From positions 1 through 64,000 of the forward strand of contig JABDBM010000013.1 in the NCBI GenBank assembly GCA_013288685.1: a stretch of 64,000 bases of DNA, written 5' to 3'. The notes beneath the pieces were generated by a model. The model saw nothing but the letters and a program-made list of their open reading frames with translations. It had not been told where the DNA came from and made no database searches. This DNA is from Bacteroidota bacterium. GTDB lineage: Bacteria; Bacteroidota; Bacteroidia; Sphingobacteriales; Sphingobacteriaceae. Numbering within the stretch: position 1 is the first letter of the stretch; every line of letters starts with the position of its first letter. This document shows positions 50,406 through 60,391 of the stretch, piece after piece. Both the position numbers and the translations under genes were made by a program.

Positions 50406-51506
50406 ATGACTTACTTAACCAAATTACCTGCGGTATTATTACTGGCTGACGGAACTGTTTTTTATGGTAAATCGGCCGGGAAAATGGGCACCTGCACCGG
50501 CGAAATTTGTTTTAATACCGGCATGACCGGCTACCAGGAAATTTTTACCGATCCATCTTACTTCGGACAGATAATGGTGACTACCAACGCGCATATCGGT
50601 AATTATGGTATCAGCAGCAACGAAGAAGAATCGGGTCAGATACAAATCTCCGGACTGGTTTGTAAAAACTACAACATCTATTATACCCGCAAACAGGCTA
50701 ACGAATCGATACAGGATTATTTTCAGGATCACAACATTGTAGGTATCTCTGACATTGATACCCGTCAGCTGGTTAGGCATATCCGTGACAAAGGCGCCAT
50801 GAATGCCATTATATCATCCGAAATACTGGATATTGAAGAGTTGAAGGCTAAATTAGCTGAAGTACCTTCAATGGACGGGTTGGAACTATCGTCCAAAGTA
50901 TCCACCACCGAAACCTATACTTTTGGTGATGAAAACGCAACATACCGTGTAGCTGTGCTTGATTTAGGCGTAAAGAAAAACATCCTCCGCAACTTTGACG
51001 ACCGCGATGTTTACGCCAAAGTTTTCCCGGCAAAAACCACGTTTGCCGAAATGGAAAAGGATTTTGCCCCAACCGGCTACTTCGTTTCCAATGGCCCCGG
51101 CGATCCATCGGCTATGCCTTATGCTGTTGAAACCGTAAAGGATATCTTAGCTTCTGAAAAGCCGATGTTTGGTATCTGTTTAGGTCACCAGTTGCTGGCG
51201 CTGGCTAATGATATCCCTACCAAAAAAATGTTTAACGGCCACCGCGGCTTAAACCACCCGGTAAAAAATATAATTATTAACCATTGCGAAGTAACCTCTC
51301 AAAACCACGGTTTTGGCGTAGTGCCTGAAGCGGTACGCGCATCTGATAAAGTGGAGATTACGCATGTTAACTTGAATGATCAATCTATTGAAGGCATCAG
51401 GGTAAAGGGTAAAAAAGCGTTTTCGGTACAATATCACCCTGAGTCATCTCCCGGCCCGCATGACAGCCGGTATTTGTTTGATGATTTTATTGAGTTGATG
51501 AAATAA
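50406..51506 (+). CDS. carA: Carbamoyl phosphate synthase small subunit
   Basis: A 366-residue glutaminase subunit; it releases ammonia from glutamine for the large subunit in pyrimidine and arginine synthesis. The N-terminal CPSase domain shows VFYGKSAGKMGTCTGEICFNTGMTGYQEIFTDPSY. The class I glutaminase has nucleophile Cys258 in FGICLGHQLLA and His344/Glu346 in VQYHPESSPGP, with the oxyanion loop VSNGPGDPSA. The carB gene is not adjacent. It is preceded by a likely leader of about 100 bases. Confidence 0.97.
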   Translation: MTYLTKLPAVLLLADGTVFYGKSAGKMGTCTGEICFNTGMTGYQEIFTDPSYFGQIMVTTNAHIGNYGISSNEEESGQIQISGLVCKNYNIYYTRKQANESIQDYFQDHNIVGISDIDTRQLVRHIRDKGAMNAIISSEILDIEELKAKLAEVPSMDGLELSSKVSTTETYTFGDENATYRVAVLDLGVKKNILRNFDDRDVYAKVFPAKTTFAEMEKDFAPTGYFVSNGPGDPSAMPYAVETVKDILASEKPMFGICLGHQLLALANDIPTKKMFNGHRGLNHPVKNIIINHCEVTSQNHGFGVVPEAVRASDKVEITHVNLNDQSIEGIRVKGKKAFSVQYHPESSPGPHDSRYLFDDFIELMK

Positions 51507-51530
51507 TATTTGCAGACGATTTCCCTGCGA

Positions 51531-51629
51531 TGTCATTTCGCAGGGGGAGGCCTTCACGAATATATTTAAACGCTATGCATAGTTAACTATGTGTGGCGTT
51601 TAAGTTTTCTCAGTTCGTTTATAATGACA
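51531..51629. repeat. Palindrome, TGTCATTTCG family
   Basis: TGTCATTTCG at 51531 is complemented by AATGACA ending at 51629; an inner CATAGTTAACTATG and flanking AAACGC / GCGTTT pairing form the top of the stem. Its ends match the palindrome at 956-1053. It follows the carA stop by about 25 bases. Confidence 0.8.
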
Positions 51630-51764
51630 ATTGTTGTTAAGGAGGTTGCTTAAAAGGTAGGCCCTATTCTAAGAACGCTCCCCTCCCGCTTTACAGCCGT
51701 TTACCGGGCTTTTGGTCACCTTCTTAAAAGTGCTAAAGTAAACCCCGTCGCGCGCAAAATAATT

Positions 51765-52061
51765 TTAAAATCTTGGTCTTTTGTTAGGATTTCGTTTATT
51801 GTGAAAACATGAAAGCACTCTAATCGTATTGTTCGTTTGGTTGACAACAAAATAAAGTGAGTAAGGGAATTTTTTTATTTTAAGCGCCCTTATGTTTTTG
51901 TATCGAACTCTGTAAAAAGGTTTTTTTGCTAAAACTTGATAGGTATTTGCTAATGCCTTCAAAAAATTAACAGGAGCATCAACACTGTCAATTGAATAAT
52001 ATTCAGCGGCATTTTCGATTTCCTTTTGCGCCCGTTGCGAAACAACGATTTTATAAACCAT
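51765..52061 (-). CDS. RelE/ParE family toxin (second locus)
   Basis: A 98-residue RelE/ParE-fold protein: VYKIVVSQRAQKEIENAAEYYSIDSVDAPVNFLKALANTYQVLAKKP, then RVRYKNIRALKIKKFPYSLYFVVNQTNNTIRVLSCFHNKRNP. The F-P-Y-x-L-Y-F and the ending C-F-H-N-K-R-N-P are typical of Bacteroidota members. It overlaps the antitoxin stop by 11 bases and appears intact. Its target is unknown. It is unrelated in detail to the toxin at 30979-31281. Confidence 0.88.
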   Translation of the reverse strand: MVYKIVVSQRAQKEIENAAEYYSIDSVDAPVNFLKALANTYQVLAKKPFYRVRYKNIRALKIKKFPYSLYFVVNQTNNTIRVLSCFHNKRNPNKRPRF

Positions 52062-52287
52062 ACTTTTTATTAAGTTGATTTATAGATTCTTCTGCCGTTA
52101 TATAGGTAGTTTCGTTCTCTTGCAGCCGCTCATCTAAAATTGCCTTCATTTCGTCATTAAGCTCAAAATCAGAACTGTCCTCTTCTACGATAATAGTGAT
52201 AGGCCTCGATTTAAACGTAGCTTTGATAGCGTCTAATATGTCGGTGTTTACTTCCTGAGCAGATGTTAAATGATAGGTAGTGTACAT
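52051..52287 (-). CDS. Antitoxin paired with the second RelE/ParE toxin
   Basis: A 78-residue protein: MYTTYHLTSAQEVNTDILDAIKATFKSRPITIIVEED at the N-terminus, then an acidic helical stretch (ELNDEMKAILDERLQENETTYITAEESINQLNKKYGL). The N-terminal half, with TFKSRPITIIVEE, matches a common class of RelE-partner antitoxins. It precedes and overlaps the toxin gene by 11 bases and probably represses its own promoter. Confidence 0.8.
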   Translation of the reverse strand: MYTTYHLTSAQEVNTDILDAIKATFKSRPITIIVEEDSSDFELNDEMKAILDERLQENETTYITAEESINQLNKKYGL

Positions 52288-52645
52288 ACTATTTTTATTT
52301 ACTGTTTGCTATTTTGATATCAGAAGCTAATTTACAAATAATATCCCAATTTCCGTTGGTTATCACCAATCAGCCGAATCAGCTTCGAAAACTCTTTTCG
52401 GTGCTTTTTTTACGAAACCAAACTATTGGAGTTTTTGAGATCGAATTAAGGACAATAACAGAGTTAAAACCAAGGTCGGGCAAATTCATGAAGTTGAAAC
52501 TTTGTAAGTCTTTCCCACCAACGAATCCACTATTTTCATCGCCATTTTACCCCCATTTACCGGATATTTGGCCGCCTTCGCCTAAAAGCATTAACGGTAA
52601 ACAGCTTCTGTATGCAATTTTGGGGTATAAATCACTCAAAAAAAG
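52288..52645. other. Stretch without a convincing gene
   Basis: Between the antitoxin start and the micro-ORF lies a frame open from TTG at 52314 to 52649, rich in Pro, Ser and Lys (FPPTNPLFSSPFYPHLPDIWPPSPKS). It has no ATG, no family likeness and no promoter that I trust. I see nothing else in this stretch. Confidence 0.4.
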
Positions 52646-52744
52646 ATGAAAACTTTACTTTCAGTACAACTCATTCATGCAGTTATACATGTTGCCACAC
52701 ACGTGCATTCCATTATCCACTCGCTTGGGCATTTGATTAAATAA
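52646..52744 (+). CDS. Possible micro-protein with a histidine ladder (32 residues)
   Basis: ATG at 52646 opens a short frame (MKTLLSVQLIHAVIHVATHV, then HSIIHSLGHLIK) to TAA at 52744. Six His at 11, 15, 19, 21, 25 and 29 fall mostly every four residues, on one face of a hydrophobic helix. There is no match I know and no clear ribosome-binding site. An ORF of 111 residues that starts at a weak TTG (52314) ends in ATGA over this start. It may be chance; the regular His spacing is the only argument. Confidence 0.3.
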   Translation: MKTLLSVQLIHAVIHVATHVHSIIHSLGHLIK

Positions 52745-52752
52745 ATCTCCTG

Positions 52753-52783
52753 GTCTGAAGTCTTGACTCTCAAGGCTTCAGAC
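52753..52783. repeat. Hairpin, GTCTGAAGTCTTGA family
   Basis: GTCTGAAGTCTTGA and TCAAGGCTTCAGAC pair with one mismatch around CTC. It lies about 60 bases before the ABC ATPase gene and uses the same word as 4684-4733. Confidence 0.8.
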
Positions 52784-52845
52784 TTAAAAAAAACGATTTA
52801 CCCGAAAATGATGAAAATATCAATTATCTGAACGATTTTTACAGC

Positions 52846-53610
52846 ATGACAAAACAACCTATTATTACAGTTAAAAACCTGGTAAAAAACTACGGCGATT
52901 TTGCAGCCGTAAAGGGAATAAGTTTTGAAGTTTACGACGGCGAGATATTCGGTCTGCTTGGCCCTAACGGCGCCGGAAAAACTACTACACTCGAAATTAT
53001 TGAAACTCTGCGTGAAAAAACATCGGGCGAGGTGATGGTTGATGGCTTTTCGGTAGATCATGACGCCGATAGCATTAAACAACGCATCGGTGTACAATTA
53101 CAAGCTGCCGGGTATTATCCCAACTTAAACTTGTCGGAACTAATTACGTTGTTTTGCGGCCTATATGGCATTGATAAAACCCCAACAGAAATGCTTGAAA
53201 AGGTGGCCCTTACCGATAAGGCAAAAGCAAAATATAAGGAACTATCCGGCGGGCAAAAACAACGCTTTTCCATAGCCACTACATTAATCAATAACCCCAA
53301 GATCATATTTTTGGATGAACCAACTACCGGCCTCGACCCGCAGGCACGTCGTAATTTATGGGATTTGATCCGCGAAATACGCGACAGCGGCACCACCGTG
53401 GTAATTACCACCCACTACATGGATGAAGCCGAAGAACTATGCGACCGCGTAGCTTTTGTTGACGGTGGCCATATTGTAGGCATCGACACCCCCAACCATT
53501 TTATTGATGAGTTGGTAGCATCGGGCTTCGAACGTAAAAAACAAGTAAAATTAGCCAACCTGGAAGATGTTTTTATTAACCTTACCGGGAAGGAATGGCG
53601 GGAGGGATAA
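52846..53610 (+). CDS. ABC transporter ATP-binding protein (ABC-2 system)
   Basis: A 254-residue ATPase with all motifs: Walker A GPNGAGKTT, signature LSGGQKQRFSIATTL, Walker B IIFLDEPTTGLDPQAR and switch His in VITTHYMDEAEEL. The C-terminus ends LANLEDVFINLTGKEWREG, as in DrrA/CcmA-type exporters. It powers the permease encoded 95 bases downstream, from which it is separated by a GC-rich hairpin. The substrate, perhaps a lipid, drug or glycan, is not known. Confidence 0.92.
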   Translation: MTKQPIITVKNLVKNYGDFAAVKGISFEVYDGEIFGLLGPNGAGKTTTLEIIETLREKTSGEVMVDGFSVDHDADSIKQRIGVQLQAAGYYPNLNLSELITLFCGLYGIDKTPTEMLEKVALTDKAKAKYKELSGGQKQRFSIATTLINNPKIIFLDEPTTGLDPQARRNLWDLIREIRDSGTTVVITTHYMDEAEELCDRVAFVDGGHIVGIDTPNHFIDELVASGFERKKQVKLANLEDVFINLTGKEWREG

Positions 53611-53635
53611 CCCCCCAGCCCCCTGAAGGGGGAGT
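53611..53635. repeat. GC-rich hairpin CCCCCTGAAGGGGG
   Basis: CCCCC and GGGGG flank TGAA, within CCCCCCAGCCCCCTGAAG. It lies directly after the ATPase stop and before the permease. This sequence type recurs in many Bacteroidota genomes as an interspersed element. Confidence 0.75.
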
Positions 53636-53704
53636 TAAAGCGTCTGTTATTAGCCGCATGAGTTATTAAAACACCACCAATGAACTACTGAACCAAAGGA
53701 ACTA

Positions 53705-54805
53705 ATGAACCCCACAAAAAAATACAGCAATACCCGTGCAACCCTTGCCATCGCGATAGCGAGTTTCCGTTCTATTATCCGCAGCCCTTCGGCGGTGGTT
53801 TTTAGTTTGGCGTTTCCGTTAATATTTATTGTTGTTTTTGCCAATATTGGCGGCAGCGCGGTAACCGTTGATGTGGGTGTGGCCAAAACAAGCGACACCA
53901 GCAATATCGTTTATAAAGTATTGAAAGGCACCAAGGTAATTAACCTTATTAAAAATCAGTCGACTGAAGAAATGACCAAAAACCTTGCGAAAGGCAGTAT
54001 CGATGCAGTTATTAATATACAAAGAAATAGTGCCGGCACGCCGTTTACGCTTAATATACAATACACCGAAGCGTCGGCCCAAAAGGATGGAATTCTTAAA
54101 TCGTTACTCAACAGTATTTTTTATCAGATTAACAGTTACGGCAATACAGCGCCGCAACCGGTTGCCGAAATAAAAGCAGCCACCATAAAAGGCCGTGAAT
54201 ACAAATACATCGATTTTATTTTACCGGGTATGCTGGGCTTCTCGCTGTTAAGCAGCGGGGTTTTTGGTACTGCATTTGTGTTTCTCAGTCTGCGTTTAAC
54301 GCTGGTTATTAAACGTTTTTTTGCTACGCCGGTTAAAAAATCGAGCATTGTTTTGGGCGAGGCACTGGCAAGGCTGGTATTTTCGTGGTTGGGTGCTTTG
54401 TTCATTATTATGGTGGGGCATTTATTTTTCGGGTTCACACTGGTACACGGGGCGGTAACCGTTATAAACATGCTCATCCTGGCGGCCATCGGGTTGATTA
54501 TTTTTATGGGCTTCGGGTTTATCATATCCGGCATCGCCAAAAACGAAAGTACAGTCCCGCCGCTTTCTAATATCATTACCATGCCGCAGTTTTTGTTGTC
54601 GGGTACCTTTTTTGCTACTACAGCATTTCCAACCTGGTTGCAATCCATCAGTAAAATATTACCGCTAACTTATTTGAATACCGCTATGCGCCAGGTAGCT
54701 TTTGAAGGCGCAGGCATTGGCGATGTAGGTCCGCAATTGTTGGTACTGGGTGTTTGGTTTATTGTTGTTTATGCAGTGGCTGTGAAAACGTTTAAGTGGG
54801 AATAA
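53705..54805 (+). CDS. ABC-2 type exporter permease
   Basis: A 366-residue permease with the N-terminal helix (about 32-55), a periplasmic domain of about 140 residues (VDVGVAKTSDTSNIVYKVLKGTK...YTEASAQKDG) and five C-terminal helices. Family marks are DFILPGMLGFSLLSSGVFGTAF, RFFATPVKKSSIVLGEALARLVF and LPQFLLSGTFF-like PQFLLSGTFFATTAFPTWLQSISKILPLTYLNTAMRQV. It pairs with the ATPase just upstream in a YhhJ/DrrB-like exporter. Confidence 0.9.
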   Translation: MNPTKKYSNTRATLAIAIASFRSIIRSPSAVVFSLAFPLIFIVVFANIGGSAVTVDVGVAKTSDTSNIVYKVLKGTKVINLIKNQSTEEMTKNLAKGSIDAVINIQRNSAGTPFTLNIQYTEASAQKDGILKSLLNSIFYQINSYGNTAPQPVAEIKAATIKGREYKYIDFILPGMLGFSLLSSGVFGTAFVFLSLRLTLVIKRFFATPVKKSSIVLGEALARLVFSWLGALFIIMVGHLFFGFTLVHGAVTVINMLILAAIGLIIFMGFGFIISGIAKNESTVPPLSNIITMPQFLLSGTFFATTAFPTWLQSISKILPLTYLNTAMRQVAFEGAGIGDVGPQLLVLGVWFIVVYAVAVKTFKWE

Positions 54806-54811
54806 GTTCTC

Positions 54812-54929
54812 TGAACCATGATTCGTAGGATTTGAGGATTACCATGATGTATGTTTGATATGAATTATTTTCAAACAGGAAAAGCGTCATGCATCCTTTA
54901 ATCCGCAAATCCTACGAATCGTGGTTCAG
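54812..54929. repeat. Palindrome of the CATGATTCGTAGGATT family
   Basis: CTGAACCATGATTCGTAGGATTTGAGGATTA (from 54813) pairs with TAATCCGCAAATCCTACGAATCGTGGTTCAG (to 54928) almost throughout. The loop is about 55 bases. A diverged relative lies at 36912-36992. It follows the permease stop by 8 bases and may terminate that transcript. Confidence 0.88.
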
Positions 54930-55044
54930 AAAAAGAAATCAGCGTAATCAAGAAAATCATTTTAAATCTGTGATCCAAAAATCATCCTAATCTAAATCAA
55001 CCTAGTCCCCATCCAACATTAAATTTATGTTAATCTTAAAGTAA

Positions 55045-55077
55045 TTTGTCACATAATTAACGGAAGTTGTATATTTG
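55045..55077 (+). promoter_or_regulatory. Promoter of the enolase gene
   Basis: TTTG at 55045-55048, a 21-base spacer and TATATTTG at 55070-55077 match both boxes of the Bacteroidota consensus. The eno ATG is 65 bases further on. This is the best two-box promoter in the window. Confidence 0.7.
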
Positions 55078-55130
55078 AAAACTATATACAAGGTAGTGTA
55101 CTATTTACACTATGTGATTTTTTTGACTAA

Positions 55131-56441
<1,311 letters not shown>

Positions 56442-56473
56442 AAGCTGAAAGGCGAAAGCCGAAAGGTAAATAT

Positions 56474-56503
56474 AAGGCTCCGATTGTCAACGGGGCCTTT
56501 TTT
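56474..56503 (+). terminator. Rho-independent terminator after eno
   Basis: AAGGCTCCG and CGGGGCCTT form a stem around ATTGTCAA, followed by six T. It begins about 30 bases after the enolase stop. Confidence 0.8.
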
Positions 56504-56549
56504 ATTAAAAAAACCATAGTTTTGAATATAGCTAAATTCAATCGTCAAA

Positions 56550-57275
56550 ATGGGTCTGTTTTCCACCGTCATTCATGTATATAAAAGCAGTCAACAAGAC
56601 GTTGTCCTCGAGCTTTCAAACGAACTAAAACTATCTTGTGGGTTTTCAAAATTCAAGCGAATTGACATCAACAACGTTAATTATAAAGAGATATTTGGGA
56701 GTTATTTTTACATACAACCAGGCGTGTATTATCTCATTACTGACATCAAAGGACTTTGGACGACTGTAATTGAATTGAATCTTAATGATGAAAATGCATC
56801 GTATCTTTATGAGTTTACAAACAAGTTGAGCAAGCGTTTAAATACTTATGCTTTATCGTTTCATTTTCATGACGATGATGTGCTTCTTTATAATTTGGAA
56901 AAAGATGGCGAATCGTTGGATGGTTATAATAGTGACTACCAATATTTTTTAACAGAGCCTGCAGACAAAGAGGAAATTCTTTCGCAGAGACATACTCCTG
57001 AAGCCTTCGAGGCTTTAATTCCGTTGGATAAAAACATCGGCACTCTAAATGCAATACTTAACGAGGGATATTGGGATGCGTTTGACAATAATGATTTAGA
57101 CGAGGAGGGAATACCAAATGACGAGAAATATTATATCGATGAACAAGAAAGGTTTGTTAGAGTCGGCAAGTATATAGAAATTTTCAGCAAAGATGATTAC
57201 CCTTTTGCGGATTGGTATTCGAACCTGTCAAAACTGAACCTTGAAAACTGTTATTTATTGCGTGCTTCAAGGTAA
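56550..57275 (+). CDS. Hypothetical protein, low-GC
   Basis: A 241-residue soluble protein starting MGLFSTVIHVYKSSQQDVV. It opens with strands and helices (LELSNELKLSCGFSKFKRIDI, YFYIQPGVYYLITDIKGLWTTVIELNL), has a FHFHDDDVLLYNLEKDGESLDGY segment and a strongly acidic middle (DAFDNNDLDEEGIPNDEKYYIDEQERF). I recognise no named family. The style and acidity recall contact-dependent immunity proteins, but no toxin is nearby. Codon use is clearly more AT-rich than in eno and lspA, suggesting recent transfer. Confidence 0.65.
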   Translation: MGLFSTVIHVYKSSQQDVVLELSNELKLSCGFSKFKRIDINNVNYKEIFGSYFYIQPGVYYLITDIKGLWTTVIELNLNDENASYLYEFTNKLSKRLNTYALSFHFHDDDVLLYNLEKDGESLDGYNSDYQYFLTEPADKEEILSQRHTPEAFEALIPLDKNIGTLNAILNEGYWDAFDNNDLDEEGIPNDEKYYIDEQERFVRVGKYIEIFSKDDYPFADWYSNLSKLNLENCYLLRASR

Positions 57276-57344
57276 TCCATTAACAATCGTGTAATCCCAA
57301 AATAAAAATCTGTGAAATCAAATAAATCATTTAAATCAGCGATC

Positions 57345-57352
57345 TATATTTG
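57345..57352 (+). promoter_or_regulatory. -7-like box (TATATTTG) directly before lspA
   Basis: TATATTTG ends only 5 bases before the lspA ATG. If used, the transcript would begin at or near the start codon (leaderless). It may also be a chance match. Confidence 0.4.
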
Positions 57353-57357
57353 CATCC

Positions 57358-57882
57358 ATGAATAAAAAAGTATTAATCAGAACTATCCTCATTTTGGTTG
57401 TTCTGACACTCAATATAGGCTGCGACCAGGTTTCAAAAACGCTTATCAGAAATAAAATAGATCCCTATAGCGAGTATACTTTTTTGCACCGCCATGTTAT
57501 TATACAAAGGGTTGAAAATACCGGTGCATTTTTAAGTTTGGGCGACACGCTTTCAGGGCCGTTAAAAATTGTGCTGTTAAATGTTTTCCCGTTGGTGGCG
57601 CTTTTATTTGGCCTATATTTCGTGCTAACCAAAACCGATCTTAACCGCACCGTGCTGATCGGTATCATCATGGTAGTAGGCGGTGGCGCCGGCAACCTGT
57701 ACGACAGGGTGGTACACGGCTCAGTTACCGATTTTATGCATATCAACTTCGTGATATTTAAAACCGGGATATTCAACGTAGCCGATATGTCGATAATGGC
57801 AGGGATGTTTATGATATTGATACATACTTATTTTAAGAAAAAGCCGGAAGCGGGCGAGGTTGCCAAACAGCCGCAGGTTTGA
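57358..57882 (+). CDS. lspA: Lipoprotein signal peptidase (signal peptidase II)
   Basis: A 174-residue inner-membrane aspartyl protease with four helices. It cleaves the signal peptide of prolipoproteins. The family blocks are visible: CDQVSKTLIRNKI, RVENTGAFLSLG, VVGGGAGNLYDRVVHGSVTDFMHI with catalytic Asp116 and FNVADMSIMAG with Asp143. The length is normal, with a short basic C-terminal tail. The window also encodes its likely clients, such as the GH13 lipoprotein and DUF4142. Confidence 0.95.
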   Translation: MNKKVLIRTILILVVLTLNIGCDQVSKTLIRNKIDPYSEYTFLHRHVIIQRVENTGAFLSLGDTLSGPLKIVLLNVFPLVALLFGLYFVLTKTDLNRTVLIGIIMVVGGGAGNLYDRVVHGSVTDFMHINFVIFKTGIFNVADMSIMAGMFMILIHTYFKKKPEAGEVAKQPQV

Positions 57883-57915
57883 TCCGGACAGCGTTGCCCG
57901 CATAAAAAACATCAG

Positions 57916-58455
57916 ATGAAGACGCTAGCCCTGGCATTATTTACTCCATTTATCTTATTTTCCAGCTTTGGTAACGGCACAAATAGTTCATTTATTTCGA
58001 AAAAAACAATGTCAGATACCTATTTAAGATTAATACCTACCAAACCTGATTTTATTCCGGACAAACCCCATCAGGATAACGGAAAAGCATTCTTAAATAG
58101 CATTTTCAAAAACACAAAAATAGAGTTCGAAGAGACCACGGATATTGAATTTGTTGATCCCGGTGCAAACTTCGAAACTGTATCTTGTAATTATTGCGGC
58201 CGTATAATTGACAATGAATTTTGGCAGGAAGCCATTGATAAAGCTTATGAAAAACACTTCCAGGTTTTAACTTTTATTACGCCGTGCTGCCATAAAACTA
58301 CAAGCTTAAACGCCTTAAGGTACCAATGGCCTGCCGGTTTTGCAAAGTTTAGTATATCTGTTTCAAATCCTGCTGGTGATATATCGGCAAATGAACTTTC
58401 TGAATTAGAAAAGATATTAGGTACCAATATAGGGAAGATTTGGGCGCACTATTAA
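57916..58455 (+). CDS. Conserved protein with a Cys-rich (zinc-ribbon-like) site
   Basis: From the first ATG it has 179 residues with a signal-like N-terminus (MKTLALALFTPFILFSSFGNG). An internal ATG at 58009 (MSDTYLRLIPTKPDFIPDKP) gives 148 residues and matches the soluble style of the rest, so the start is uncertain. The likely metal site is VSCNYCGRIIDNEFWQEAIDKAYEKHFQ with TFITPCCHKTTSLNALRYQWPAGFAKF: two Cys pairs. I recall a widespread family with these phrases but no function. It starts 34 bases after lspA. Confidence 0.6.
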   Translation: MKTLALALFTPFILFSSFGNGTNSSFISKKTMSDTYLRLIPTKPDFIPDKPHQDNGKAFLNSIFKNTKIEFEETTDIEFVDPGANFETVSCNYCGRIIDNEFWQEAIDKAYEKHFQVLTFITPCCHKTTSLNALRYQWPAGFAKFSISVSNPAGDISANELSELEKILGTNIGKIWAHY

Positions 58456-58632
58456 ACTCACTGTGTTTGGCACCAACAGCTTTGACAACTCTTGAAGACT
58501 TACAAAGTCCCCGCTTATCAGTCAAACTTAATTGATTTCGGAGGTTTAGGTGGTGATAATTGCAAATTAACTTCATCTATGCCCTTTTACTGTCACCTTT
58601 TGCCCACAACACTTACTTACCAATAAAAAGCG

Positions 58633-58640
58633 TATCTTTG
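58633..58640 (+). promoter_or_regulatory. -7 box upstream of the DEAD-box gene (TATCTTTG)
   Basis: TATCTTTG matches TAnnTTTG and leaves a leader of about 90 bases before the helicase ATG. A long leader would suit cold-shock-type control, as known for some RNA helicases, but no specific fold is recognised. Confidence 0.55.
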
Positions 58641-58734
58641 CAAATAATTACCCGTACGCTTTACGGTTTTGATCACCGACAAACTCTTCAGATCCGCTTA
58701 TGCTTCGCGTTAGCAAACACATTACATATATTAA

Positions 58735-60093
58735 ATGTCATTCGAAAATTTAAATTTGATTGAGCCTATATTACGGGCTTTAAAAACCGAGGGTTATACA
58801 ACCCCCACCCCCATACAGGAACAGGCCATACCAATTGTACTGCAACACCGCGACTTGCTGGGCTGCGCACAAACCGGTACCGGCAAAACTGCGGCCTTCG
58901 CCATACCAATTTTACAGTTATTGTACCAGGACAGGCTGCAGCATAAAGAACAAAAAACCATAAAGGCGCTTATATTAACCCCAACCCGCGAACTGGCCAT
59001 ACAAATTGACGAAAGCTTTGCCGCTTATGGCAAGCATACCGGCTTAAAACACCTCGTTATTTTCGGCGGCGTATCACAAAACCCACAAACAGAGGCTTTG
59101 AGGCGTGGCGTTGATATTTTGGTTGCCACTCCTGGTCGCTTACTGGATTTAATGAACCAGCGTTACGTAAACCTGGAGCACATTAAAATGCTGGTATTGG
59201 ATGAAGCGGATCGTATGCTGGATATGGGCTTTGTACACGATGTTAAAAAAATTATGGCCAAGGTGCCCTCAAAAAGACAAACCCTGTTTTTTTCGGCTAC
59301 CATGCCAAACGAGATTCAGCAGTTGGCCAATACCATATTAACCAAGCCCGAAAAGGTGGAGGTTACCCCGGTATCGTCCACTGCGGATACTATACAGCAG
59401 TCATTATTTTATGTAGAAAAAAATGATAAAAAATCATTGCTGATACACTTGCTGAAAGATAAAAACATTAAAACCGCCCTGGTATTTACCCGCACTAAAC
59501 ACGGCGCCGATAAAGTGGTTAAAGATTTAATTAAAGTGGGCATTACTGCTGAAGCAATTCACGGCAATAAATCGCAAAATGCACGTCAGCGGGCTTTAAC
59601 TAATTTTAAAAACCGCACTACCCGTGTTTTAATAGCTACCGATATAGCCGCCCGCGGTATTGATATTGATGAGCTTACCCACGTAATTAATTACGAGCTA
59701 CCCAACATACCCGAAACCTATGTACACCGCATTGGCCGTACAGGCCGTGCCGGTGCAAGCGGTATAGCGCTATCTTTTTGCGATCAGGAAGAAATAGAAT
59801 TTTTGAGAGATATCCATAAACTGATAGCTAAACAAATACCTGTTGAGGAAGCACACCCGTACCCGATGACCCCACAAAGCGTTGTTGCCAATAGTCAGGC
59901 ATCACAAGCAAAAGGTGGGGGCGGCCGAAGCGGTGCGCCCAAACGTGGTCGCGGATTTGGCAGTAGCGGCCGCGGTCGTGGTGGCACAGGTAGTGGTACA
60001 AGCGGAAGCGGTGCCGGCAGAGGAAGCAGTGGCGGCGGAAGCGGAATGAGCGGCAGCAGCCGTAACAGTGGCCGTAATGCGCGCAGAGATTAG
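58735..60093 (+). CDS. rhlE: DEAD-box RNA helicase, RhlE type
   Basis: A 452-residue helicase. The Q motif is [12 protein letters not shown], Walker [12 protein letters not shown], Ia PTRELAIQ, Ib [54 protein letters not shown]. The first 385 residues are the two RecA-like domains; the last 60 form a Gly/Ser/Arg tail ([19 protein letters not shown]) that likely binds RNA without sequence preference. It remodels RNA during ribosome assembly or decay. RhlE assignment rests on overall pattern; other short DEAD-box subfamilies are possible. Confidence 0.93.
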   Translation: MSFENLNLIEPILRALKTEGYTTPTPIQEQAIPIVLQHRDLLGCAQTGTGKTAAFAIPILQLLYQDRLQHKEQKTIKALILTPTRELAIQIDESFAAYGKHTGLKHLVIFGGVSQNPQTEALRRGVDILVATPGRLLDLMNQRYVNLEHIKMLVLDEADRMLDMGFVHDVKKIMAKVPSKRQTLFFSATMPNEIQQLANTILTKPEKVEVTPVSSTADTIQQSLFYVEKNDKKSLLIHLLKDKNIKTALVFTRTKHGADKVVKDLIKVGITAEAIHGNKSQNARQRALTNFKNRTTRVLIATDIAARGIDIDELTHVINYELPNIPETYVHRIGRTGRAGASGIALSFCDQEEIEFLRDIHKLIAKQIPVEEAHPYPMTPQSVVANSQASQAKGGGGRSGAPKRGRGFGSSGRGRGGTGSGTSGSGAGRGSSGGGSGMSGSSRNSGRNARRD

Positions 60094-60097
60094 TTTC

Positions 60098-60182
60098 GGG
60101 TTGATTAAGTTGGACTGGTTGATTGAGTTGGCATTATCATAACTAACTTAATCAACCACTCACTTAATCAACTCAATCTAAA
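60098..60182. repeat. Palindrome of the TTGATTAAGTTG word family
   Basis: GTTGATTAAGTTGGACTGGTTGATTGAGTTGG (60100-60131) pairs with AACTTAATCAACCACTCACTTAATCAACTCAAT (60144-60176). It lies just after the helicase stop and has a sister at 42003-42130. Confidence 0.85.
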
Positions 60183-60391
60183 TAAAATTGTTAATAAGTT
60201 TATAATCTAATTTTTATTAATATATCGTTTTAGCTAACTTTGACTGTTTATTGATTAAACACTATTACTTACCCAATCCCCTGATGTTATTTTCGGCAAT
60301 GGCCTGGTTAATAATTTCATAGTTTGCACCGGGCCTCGCCGAAATGAATGTATTTTAAGACATTCGCTTAGTAATTTTTAATTTTACCAAC

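Noticed and set aside
52314..52649. 111-residue plus-strand frame
   Set aside because: It starts only at TTG, lacks family likeness, has a Pro/Ser/Lys composition typical of chance frames, and has no promoter that I trust.
54136..54648. 170-residue minus-strand frame inside the ABC permease gene
   Set aside because: The permease on the plus strand has clear ABC-2 motifs and pairs with the ATPase; the antisense frame has none.
58560..58763. 67-residue plus-strand frame before the helicase
   Set aside because: It runs across the likely promoter and overlaps the helicase start in another frame.
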